5,055 nucleotides of DNA from Actinomycetales bacterium. Its GTDB lineage: Bacteria > Actinomycetota > Actinomycetes > Actinomycetales > Beutenbergiaceae. Positions 1 to 5,055 of this stretch are shown here, piece by piece. The position numbers and the translations under genes are program-made. A model generated the notes under the pieces. It was not told the origin of the DNA, did no database searches, and saw only the letters and a list, made by a program, of their open reading frames with translations. Location: NCBI GenBank assembly GCA_016649925.1, contig JAENWO010000221.1, positions 1 through 5,055 of the forward strand, read 5' to 3'. Every line of letters begins with the position of its first letter. Position 1 is the first letter of the stretch.

Positions 1-3000
1 CGGGGCGGGCGTCGCCGGGCGCCCGATCACGGACGCCGTCACGCGCGCCTGCACCTGACGGTCGACGTCGCCGGTCACGTCGCCGACGGTGTACACGACC
101 ACCAGGCGGCCCACGAAGTCCGCCGCGGGTGTGATCTCCACGGTGGAGTCACCGAACGAGACGGACTGGGTGATGCCGGACTCGATGTACGCGTCCACGA
201 CCGTGCGCGGCTCGCCCGGGAACGGGTTGGAGTCGTTGCCCAGCACGTCCAGCGACGCGGCCTCACCCTGGCGGATCTCCCCCAGGTCGTCGTCGTTGGC
301 AACGATCACCGGGCGCGTGCTGCCCGTCGCGGTCAGGGTCACGACGCCGATGACCGGCTCGCTGTCACCGTCGGTGACGCTGATCCGCAGGTCCTCGACG
401 GTGCCGTTGACGGTGCTGGACGCCGCGCTCACCCGCAGGATCACACCGTCGGTGATCTCGGCGTCGAACCCGGCCACCGGCTCGACGATCGCGTAGTCGA
501 GGTCCGCGACGTCGCCGTCGGGGTCCTCCGCGAGGCGGGTCAGGTCGAGCGTGCCCTCTTCCCCACCGGCCTCGACGTCGAGGGACCCGCCGCGGAGCGT
601 CGGAGGCTTGTTCCCCGCGGAGATCACCGTGATGTCCAGGGTCAGCACCGACGTGAGGATGCCGTCGGCGTTGATGTCGGGCGCGTCCGTGACCTCGAAC
701 GTGAGGGTGGCCGGGCCGGCGTAGCTTGCCTCGGACGTGTAGGCGAGGGTGTGTGCGTCCACCACCGGGGACGAGCCGTCGGAGTTCGTCGCAGTGACGG
801 TTGAGGCGTCCGTGATCTGCACCGGGGCGCCGCTGAGGGAGACGACGTAGTCCTCGAGCGGCAGCACGAGGAGTTCGCCGGCGAGCACCTCGATGGGCGG
901 CGCGTCGGTCCGTAGCACCGGACCGGTGTCCTCGGTTCCCGGCACCTCGATGAACGCGTAGGAGGCGAGGCCGTCCTCGTCGCGGATCTCGTAGGTGACC
1001 ACCTGCCGGGTGGGCAGAAGATCCACCTGGACGTTGCGGCCCACCACGCGGGCGGTGGCGGTACCGGCCGGGACGGCGAGACGGAGCGTGTCCTGGCTGC
1101 CGTCCGGGTCGAAGTCGTTCTCGAGCACGACGACGTCCACGCTGGTTCGGTCCAGGATCGCGCTGCTCGGGACGATGTCGTCCACCGCGACCGGGGGTTG
1201 GGGAGCCGCATTCTCGTCGACCGTGATCGTCAGCGCGCCGATGTCGCTGCCGCCGTGCCGATCGTCGACCCCGTACTGCAGGATCAGCGTGCCCGCCTGC
1301 GCCGGGGAGACGAACTGCAGGTTGCCGTCCTGCACGGTGACGTCCAGGCCCTGGGCGTCGACGATCGCCGGGTCGTCGTAGACGAGCTGGTCCCCGTCGG
1401 GATCGGTGTCGTTGCTGAGCACGTCCACCTGGATCTGCCGGTCGGGCCGCACGGTGATCGCGTCGGCCACCGCGACCGGGCTCCGGTTCGACCGGGGCGG
1501 CGGGATCACACCGACGGTGATCTGCGCCGTCGCGATCGCACCGAGCCGGTCGCGCACCGCGTAGGTGAACTGGTCGGTACCCGCGGACGCGGTGAACGGC
1601 TGGTAGTCGAGCCAGCTCGGCCCGACCTCGACGATCCGGCCGAGCGTGGGCGCACTGTCGGGCCCGAGCAGCTGCACGGAGTCACCGTCGGGGTCGATGC
1701 CGTAGGTCTCGATCGGGATGCAGATCCGCTCGCCGGCGAATGCGCGGGTCTCCACGGGTCGCGGCGTGGGCGGGGAGTTCGCGCCGTCCGAGCGCGCCTG
1801 GACGTAGATCGTGACCAGGGCGGAGTGGCTCTGGCCCGTCTCGTCGACGATGCGGTAGACCGCCGTGATCGTCTGCGCCTCCTCCGGCGCCTCGAACCGC
1901 AGGACGTCCTGCGAGGTGAACATCAGGCCGACGGCGGGCGTCTCGGCGAGGACCGGGTCCAGGTGGAACTCCAGGCCGTTCGGGTGGGAGTCGTTGGACA
2001 GCACCGGGATGGTCACGTGGTCACCGGCGCGCACCCGCGCGAAGTCGGCCACGGCGACGGGCGGTGCAGAGGCGGCGGCCCCCTCCATCGGCAGGACGAG
2101 CACCTCACCGGTGGCGCTCGTCGTGCCGTTGGACACGGTGTAGCCGATCGTCACCGGTTCACTCAGGGCCCGGTTCGAGGTGATCTTCAGGATGCGGTGG
2201 TCGAGGATCGCGACCTGCAGCCCGAGGCCGGCCGGGATGTCGATCTGCTGCACCGCGAGGACCCCACCGGCGGGGTCGCTGTCGTTCTGGAGCACGTCGA
2301 CGAGGACGGAGCCACCCGGTGGGAGCAGCGCCGTGTCCTGGACCGCCACCGGCGGCAGGTCCTGGGCGGCCGTCACCGTGACCCGGACGAGACCGGTGGA
2401 GCTCGCACCGTCGTCGTCGGCCACGATGTACGTCAGGTAGTACGTCCCAGCCGTCTCGGTGCGGAACGTGAAGGTGCCCGCCTCGAGGTCGGGCACGACG
2501 GTCACCGCAGGCACGGACTCCACGTGCGAGAGCCGCAGCGGCTTGTCGTTGGGATCGATGTCGTTCGCGATCGGCTCGATCACGACCGTCTCACCGACGA
2601 AGGCGGTGGCGAAGTCGAACACGGCCTGCGGCGGCTGCGGGCCGGCGGGGAGCACCTCGAGGTCGATCACGATCTCGGCGGAGTCCGAGCCGTCGCTGAC
2701 CTCGACCACGACCTGCTTCGCACCGACGCTGATCCCCAGGTCGGTGATGGTAACGGTGCCGTTCGGGCTCGCGACCACGCCGTGCTCCGTGGAGTCCTGC
2801 TTGGAGCTGATGAAGATCGCGTCGCCGTCGGGGTCGCGCACGTCGTTCAGGATGTTGACCTCGACGCTCGCTCCGGAGACCACACGGACCGTGATCGGGC
2901 GGAGCTGCTCCGGCGGGTTGTTCACCCCGTCGGGGACCACCTCGAGGTCCGCGGTCCCGGTGGCCGTGCCGCCCCGGCCGTCGTCGGCGGTGTACCCGAA

Positions 3001-4440
3001 GCTGGCGACGCCGCTGGCGTCTGCCGTCATGCGGATCTGCAGCGCGCGGCCACCCAGGATCGCCTCGACCGTGCCGAAGGTCGCAGGGACGACGTCGAAC
3101 GCACTCACGGTGAGGAGGTCGCCGTCCGGGTCCGTGTCGTTGTCCAGGACCGGGATGATGATGGTCCGACCGGCGCGCACGCCGAAGCTGTCGGGCTGCG
3201 TGATCGGGTTCCGGTTCTCGGCCTCGCGGTCGAGCGGCACCTCCTCGCGGATCTCCTGGAGGGACTCCTCCTCGGTCTCGTCCTGCTGCTGGGGCGGGGT
3301 GACGTCCTCCCAGTTGTCGACGAGGATGAGCGTGTCCTCGAGCATCCACGAGCTGCCGCTCTGCAGCTCGTTGAGGACCACGATGCCGCGATTGACGCGG
3401 AAGACGAGCTCGTTGCCCGCGATGGCCTGGGGAACGGGCTGCTCGACGGCCCCCGCGTCACCGCAGGAGCGCAGGTAGGTCGACGTCGCGCCGGACCACG
3501 CCCCGTGCGTGCACCCCGCGACCTGCACCGGCGCGGCCGGTTCTCCGGCCTCGGCGACGGGCATCACCAGGGGGTCCGCGCCGTCGAGGGGAACGATGAC
3601 CAGCGCGTCGCGGGTGGCGATCGCGACGGACCGCCCCGAGGCACTGGACGCCTGGAGCCGGGCGCTCGCCAGGTCGACGTCCAAGCCCGACAGGTCGATC
3701 GGGCGCTCCCCCGGCGCAAGGATCTCCAGGCGCGGACCGTCCTCGGTCTGGGCCGCGTAGGCGAGGACCACCAGATGGTTCCCGACGGCGGTCATCTGCA
3801 CCTCGGCGCCACGCAGGCGCTCGGTGTCCAGTGTCGTCGTCTCCGGCTCGGACCCGTCGGCGCGCTGCCGCGGCGTGAACGTGACGAGCTCGCCGTCGAG
3901 CACGCTCAGGCCGAAGGTGGTGCCGTCGTCGGCCACGGCCTGCACGGCTCCCTCACCGAGCTCGGCTTGCGGCGGCTCGCTCGCATCCTCCAGGACGGAG
4001 AGCTGGTCGAGGGAGAGGACGCGCAGCTCGCCGGTCCCGGGGACGAGCACACCGAGGGTGTCGTCGCCGAGCTCCACCTCGGCGCCGGCAGGCAGCTGGA
4101 CCGCCCCGCCCGCGTTCGCGACGTCGGCGGTGTTCACCCGCTGGATCGTGTTCGACGCCTTGTCCTGGACGAACACCGTGTCCCCGCGCTGGAGGAGATC
4201 CACGTTCTGGCTGGTGGCGGCGAGGCTCGCGTCGATCTGGCCCACGGGGTGGTTGAGGCGGCCCACCAGGATGTCATCGTTGTTGGAGACCCAGACGCCG
4301 CCGTCGTTCAGCTCGACGTCGGCGGTCGCCACACCCTGGTAGTTCACGCTGAGCGCGACCACGGTGCCCACCATGAGGGACACGATCGTCGCACTCGCGA
4401 TCTTGCGCCGGTTGCGCGCAAGGCGCGGCTTCAGTCTCAA
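1..4440 (-). CDS. Giant membrane-anchored tandem Ig-like/cadherin-like repeat protein (C-terminus outside window)
   Basis: A single frame of 1480 codons has no stop and runs off the left edge, so the C-terminus is missing. The start is set by sequence: a TAG in the same frame lies directly upstream (4443-4441), the first codon is TTG at 4440-4438, and GGGGGAG lies 4 bases before it. Residues 1-13 are basic (MRLKPRLARNRRK) and residues 14-32 are hydrophobic. This looks like a type II anchor with the rest outside. A weak Ala-Thr-Ala at 38-40 leaves cleavage possible. Residues about 41-379 form a beta-rich, propeller-like domain, 380-410 an acidic linker, and 411-1473 eleven Ig-like repeats. The visible end (VIGRPATPAP) looks like a hinge into another Ig or FN3 domain. 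No catalytic motif is visible, so a structural, adhesive or sensing role at the envelope is inferred. I recall relatives annotated as Ig-like or fibronectin type III domain proteins next to MoxR/DUF58/transglutaminase genes. The repeat architecture is secure; the function is not. Confidence 0.93.
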   Translation of the reverse strand, partial: MRLKPRLARNRRKIASATIVSLMVGTVVALSVNYQGVATADVELNDGGVWVSNNDDILVGRLNHPVGQIDASLAATSQNVDLLQRGDTVFVQDKASNTIQRVNTADVANAGGAVQLPAGAEVELGDDTLGVLVPGTGELRVLSLDQLSVLEDASEPPQAELGEGAVQAVADDGTTFGLSVLDGELVTFTPRQRADGSEPETTTLDTERLRGAEVQMTAVGNHLVVLAYAAQTEDGPRLEILAPGERPIDLSGLDVDLASARLQASSASGRSVAIATRDALVIVPLDGADPLVMPVAEAGEPAAPVQVAGCTHGAWSGATSTYLRSCGDAGAVEQPVPQAIAGNELVFRVNRGIVVLNELQSGSSWMLEDTLILVDNWEDVTPPQQQDETEEESLQEIREEVPLDREAENRNPITQPDSFGVRAGRTIIIPVLDNDTDPDGDLLTVSAFDVVPATFGTVEAILGGRALQIRMTADASGVASFGYTADDGRGGTATGTADLEVVPDGVNNPPEQLRPITVRVVSGASVEVNILNDVRDPDGDAIFISSKQDSTEHGVVASPNGTVTITDLGISVGAKQVVVEVSDGSDSAEIVIDLEVLPAGPQPPQAVFDFATAFVGETVVIEPIANDIDPNDKPLRLSHVESVPAVTVVPDLEAGTFTFRTETAGTYYLTYIVADDDGASSTGLVRVTVTAAQDLPPVAVQDTALLPPGGSVLVDVLQNDSDPAGGVLAVQQIDIPAGLGLQVAILDHRILKITSNRALSEPVTIGYTVSNGTTSATGEVLVLPMEGAAASAPPVAVADFARVRAGDHVTIPVLSNDSHPNGLEFHLDPVLAETPAVGLMFTSQDVLRFEAPEEAQTITAVYRIVDETGQSHSALVTIYVQARSDGANSPPTPRPVETRAFAGERICIPIETYGIDPDGDSVQLLGPDSAPTLGRIVEVGPSWLDYQPFTASAGTDQFTYAVRDRLGAIATAQITVGVIPPPRSNRSPVAVADAITVRPDRQIQVDVLSNDTDPDGDQLVYDDPAIVDAQGLDVTVQDGNLQFVSPAQAGTLILQYGVDDRHGGSDIGALTITVDENAAPQPPVAVDDIVPSSAILDRTSVDVVVLENDFDPDGSQDTLRLAVPAGTATARVVGRNVQVDLLPTRQVVTYEIRDEDGLASYAFIEVPGTEDTGPVLRTDAPPIEVLAGELLVLPLEDYVVSLSGAPVQITDASTVTATNSDGSSPVVDAHTLAYTSEASYAGPATLTFEVTDAPDINADGILTSVLTLDITVISAGNKPPTLRGGSLDVEAGGEEGTLDLTRLAEDPDGDVADLDYAIVEPVAGFDAEITDGVILRVSAASSTVNGTVEDLRISVTDGDSEPVIGVVTLTATGSTRPVIVANDDDLGEIRQGEAASLDVLGNDSNPFPGEPRTVVDAYIESGITQSVSFGDSTVEITPAADFVGRLVVVYTVGDVTGDVDRQVQARVTASVIGRPATPAP
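22..3210 (-). repeat. Array of 11 Ig-like repeats (cadherin-like, Big_9 type) within the giant protein
   Basis: Each repeat opens with a proline-rich hinge such as NNPPE, LPPVAV, APPVAV or QPPVAV. About 20 residues later comes a V-L-x-N-D-x-D-P-D-G-D element, and repeats end in strands such as FGYTADDGRGG or FTYAVRDRLGA. Approximate residue starts are 411, 507, 602, 694, 791, 888, 985, 1080, 1174, 1277 and 1375, giving lengths of 92-103. The acidic element is intact in repeat 1 (VLDNDTDPDGD) and repeat 7 (VLSNDTDPDGD). It is altered in repeat 2 (ILNDVRDPDGD), 3 (IANDIDPNDK), 4 (VLQNDSDPAGG), 5 (VLSNDSHPNG), 6 (ETYGIDPDGD), 8 (VLENDFDPDGS), 10 (LAEDPDGD) and 11 (VLGNDSNPFPGEP), and is absent from 9. 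In known cadherin-like repeats such acidic residues at domain junctions bind calcium and stiffen the rod. That role is inferred here. The repeats have diverged at the DNA level, so this is old duplication rather than recent expansion. Confidence 0.88.
3211..3303 (-). other. Acidic, glutamine-containing linker between propeller-like head and Ig-like rod
   Basis: Residues 380-410 read VTPPQQQDETEEESLQEIRE followed by EVPLDREAENR. The stretch is rich in Glu, Gln and Asp and poor in hydrophobic residues. It joins the beta-rich head to the first Ig-like repeat. It may be a flexible spacer, or a short helix, since the SLQEIREEV part has helical character. It marks a clear domain boundary and has no recognisable motif. 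Confidence 0.6.
3304..4320 (-). other. N-terminal propeller-like extracellular domain of the giant protein
   Basis: This covers residues about 41-379, between the membrane segment and the acidic linker. It has short repeating beta elements of the kind seen in WD40/PQQ-like propellers, for example DGGVWVSN (46-53), GDTVFVQD (86-93), GTGELRVLSL, NHLVVLAY and RDALVIVPLDG. The blades are too irregular to count by eye, so the fold is a suggestion. Two cysteines, C310 and C326, bracket a segment containing GAW and TYL. They are the only cysteines I read in this domain, so a disulfide outside the cell is plausible. From memory, a similar Cys-to-Cys segment occurs at this place in related actinobacterial proteins. 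The domain closes with a DNWEDVTPP stretch just before the linker. It could be a ligand-binding or partner-binding head close to the membrane. No enzyme motif is seen. Confidence 0.55.
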
Positions 4441-4451
4441 CTATCTCCCCC
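4441..4451 (-). promoter_or_regulatory. Ribosome binding site deciding the TTG start of the giant protein
   Basis: On the minus strand GGGGGAG (4451-4445) is followed by ATAG and then TTG at 4440. The GGAG core matches the 16S anti-Shine-Dalgarno sequence with a slightly short gap of 4 bases. The TAG at 4443-4441 ends any upstream reading in this frame, so the start cannot lie further upstream. The next candidates, CTG at codon 3, GTG at codon 20 and ATG at codon 23, lack a comparable site. The last two would also remove the basic tail and cut into the membrane segment. Confidence 0.75.
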
Positions 4452-4489
4452 AGTGCTCCTGGGCGCCGCCCCGCCACGGCCCTCGACAG

Positions 4490-4518
4490 ATCGTACCGGC
4501 CGGCGACGGGGGCCGGAA
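4490..4518 (-). promoter_or_regulatory. Possible weak promoter for the giant-protein gene
   Basis: On the minus strand TACGAT (4495-4490) fits the actinobacterial -10 pattern TAnnnT. TTCCGG (4518-4513) lies 17 bases upstream but matches TTGACA poorly, mainly in its first two bases. Transcription would begin around 4483 and leave a leader of about 43 bases before the TTG. The -35 overlaps the hairpin at 4496-4516. A -10-like hexamer is easily found by chance, so this is tentative. Confidence 0.28.
4496..4516 (-). terminator. GC-rich inverted repeat in the intergenic gap (terminator-like or regulatory)
   Basis: CCGGCC at 4496-4501 pairs perfectly with GGCCGG at 4511-4516 around a 9-base loop. 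No T-run follows on either strand, so it is not a canonical intrinsic terminator. It also overlaps the spacer and -35 of the only promoter candidate, so it could instead be an operator-like site. Short GC inverted repeats are common by chance in DNA of this composition. Confidence 0.25.
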
Positions 4519-4542
4519 GGTCTGACGTGGCCATCGTCGGTT

Positions 4543-4569
4543 GTCACCGTGCGCGGCGCGACCGGTGAC
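4543..4569 (-). terminator. Hairpin immediately after the upstream gene's stop codon
   Basis: GTCACCG at 4543-4549 and CGGTGAC at 4563-4569 form a perfect 7-bp stem around a 13-base GC-rich loop that may itself fold (CGC/GCG). The repeat lies just 2 bases beyond the TGA at 4574-4572, where a 3' end or RNA-stabilising hairpin would be expected. There is no U-tract, so at best it is a weak or hairpin-only terminator. Read-through into the giant gene is plausible. Confidence 0.35.
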
Positions 4570-4571
4570 GC

Positions 4572-5055
4572 TCACGAGCCGACGGCGGCCTCCCGCTCCT
4601 TCTTCATCGCCGCCGCGTTGGCGTCGAGCAGGTCAAGGTCCGCTGCGACCACCAGCCGGGAGGCGACGGCGTGCTCCACCAGACGGGCCCGGCGGTTCAC
4701 GGCGAGCTGCTGCTGACCGCCGCGCAGGCCCTTCACCCCGTGATGCGCGAGCTTCTCGCACACGTTGTCGAGCTTGCGGTTGAAGCGGGTGATGGCCCAG
4801 CCCAGCCGCGCAGCGGTCTGCACCGACGTCGGGATCGAGGCGGTGCTGCCGCGTCCACGGAGCACGGGCTCCGCGAGCGCGATGATGATGAGCTTCTGCG
4901 AGTCGGTCAACGCGACCGGACCGATCGTCGTCTCCCCGACCTGGAGACGCTCGGGAGCCGAGGAGGCGAACGTCGGCGAGTCCCCGACGATGCCGAGCTC
5001 GTACGTCGTCGGTCCCGCGGTGAACAACACGGTGGTGTGCGCGAACACGAGGGGC
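4572..5055 (-). CDS. Uncharacterised protein with winged-helix-like C-terminal segment (5' end outside window)
   Basis: The open frame enters from the right edge and ends with TGA at 4574-4572. A GTG at 5048-5046 could start a 158-residue protein, but only 7 bases precede it and they contain no Shine-Dalgarno match. The frame stays open to the edge (Pro-Leu before the Val), so a longer protein is more likely. Numbered from that GTG, residues 1-20 look like beta strands (TTVLFTAGPTTYELGI). Residues 48-65 (LTDSQKLIIIALAEPVLR) and 72-108 (IPTSVQTAARLGWAITRFNR, then KLDNVCEKL and GVKGL) have the helix pattern of a winged helix-turn-helix. The NRRARLVEHAVASRLV part (118-133) would be a further helix. 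The C-terminus is Ala- and Lys-rich. It is probably cytoplasmic, with no membrane segment visible. I recall such C-terminal segments in actinobacterial FHA-associated proteins, but no FHA domain lies in the visible part. DNA binding is not shown. It has the same orientation as the giant gene, 131 bases upstream of it. Confidence 0.8.
   Translation of the reverse strand, partial: PLVFAHTTVLFTAGPTTYELGIVGDSPTFASSAPERLQVGETTIGPVALTDSQKLIIIALAEPVLRGRGSTASIPTSVQTAARLGWAITRFNRKLDNVCEKLAHHGVKGLRGGQQQLAVNRRARLVEHAVASRLVVAADLDLLDANAAAMKKEREAAVGS

Noticed and set aside
2591..3349. A 252-codon minus-strand frame in another register of the giant gene.
   Set aside because: The product is an Arg/Gly/Pro-rich low-complexity sequence typical of a shifted frame in high-GC coding DNA. 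The overlapping frame encodes recognisable repeats.
2459..3478. A 339-codon plus-strand frame starting at ATG.
   Set aside because: It lies wholly inside the coherent Ig-repeat gene. Its Ser/Thr/Arg-rich product shows no domain and no ribosome binding site was seen.
1..4440. The possibility that the repeat gene is several genes or is broken by a frameshift.
   Set aside because: I read the frame from the TTG to base 1. The repeats keep register throughout and no internal stop was found.
4274..4534. A possible small minus-strand leader peptide or gene starting at ATG 4534, overlapping the start of the giant gene in another frame.
   Set aside because: There is no Shine-Dalgarno sequence before the ATG. 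Two-thirds of it lies over the anchor region of the giant gene and the product is unlike any known leader.
916..4713. An extremely long open frame on the plus strand (over 1200 codons), opposite the giant gene.
   Set aside because: Its codons are exact reverse complements of the minus-strand codons, so it stays open simply because the real gene avoids TTA, CTA and TCA there. It is bounded on the left by the gene's one CTA I saw (915-913). Its product is a monotonous Arg/Asp/Val/Gly mix with no domain, and it runs on through the intergenic gap into the next gene.
4541..4783. A small plus-strand frame across the intergenic gap and the upstream gene.
   Set aside because: The product is Arg/Pro/Ala-rich low complexity and opposes a frame with clear helix patterning that continues to the right edge.
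1..5055. tRNA, rRNA, CRISPR, insertion sequence or phage attachment signals.
   Set aside because: No cloverleaf, spaced direct repeats, terminal inverted repeats or transposase-like coding was seen. The DNA is almost completely covered by the two minus-strand genes.

Overview
The window is high-GC DNA with strongly G/C-ending codons, such as GAC, GTC, CTG and CGG. This suggests an actinobacterium. The gene types recall Micrococcales such as Cellulomonas relatives, but that is a resemblance from memory and was not tested. All the coding I can support lies on the minus strand, so the window is read from right to left. Both genes are cut by the window edges.

Right part (about 4572-5055): the 3' end of a gene for a soluble protein of unknown role. 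It holds a segment that looks like a winged helix-turn-helix and ends in TGA. I recall such segments at the C-terminus of actinobacterial proteins linked to FHA domains and signalling. No FHA domain is visible here.

Gap (4441-4571): 131 bases containing two GC-rich inverted repeats, a weak promoter-like pair and a good Shine-Dalgarno sequence.

Left and central part (1-4440): one uninterrupted reading frame of 1480 codons that leaves the window on the left without a stop. It starts with TTG just after a TAG in the same frame. The order of parts is a basic cytoplasmic tail, a single hydrophobic segment, a roughly 340-residue N-terminal domain resembling a beta-propeller (with a probable disulfide pair), an acidic/glutamine-rich linker, and 11 tandem Ig/cadherin-like repeats of 92-103 residues. 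Most repeats carry a form of the NDxDPDGD acidic motif. The protein should be anchored in the membrane, with a long, stiff, possibly calcium-stabilised rod outside the cell.

How they might work together: in actinobacteria I recall giant Ig-like proteins of this kind beside genes for a MoxR AAA ATPase, a DUF58 protein, a transglutaminase-like protein, a PP2C phosphatase, FHA proteins and a Ser/Thr kinase. If that holds here, those genes lie just beyond the left edge and the upstream gene belongs to the same envelope-signalling locus. Nothing in the window proves it. I found no RNA genes, mobile elements, CRISPR arrays or clear signs of recent transfer.
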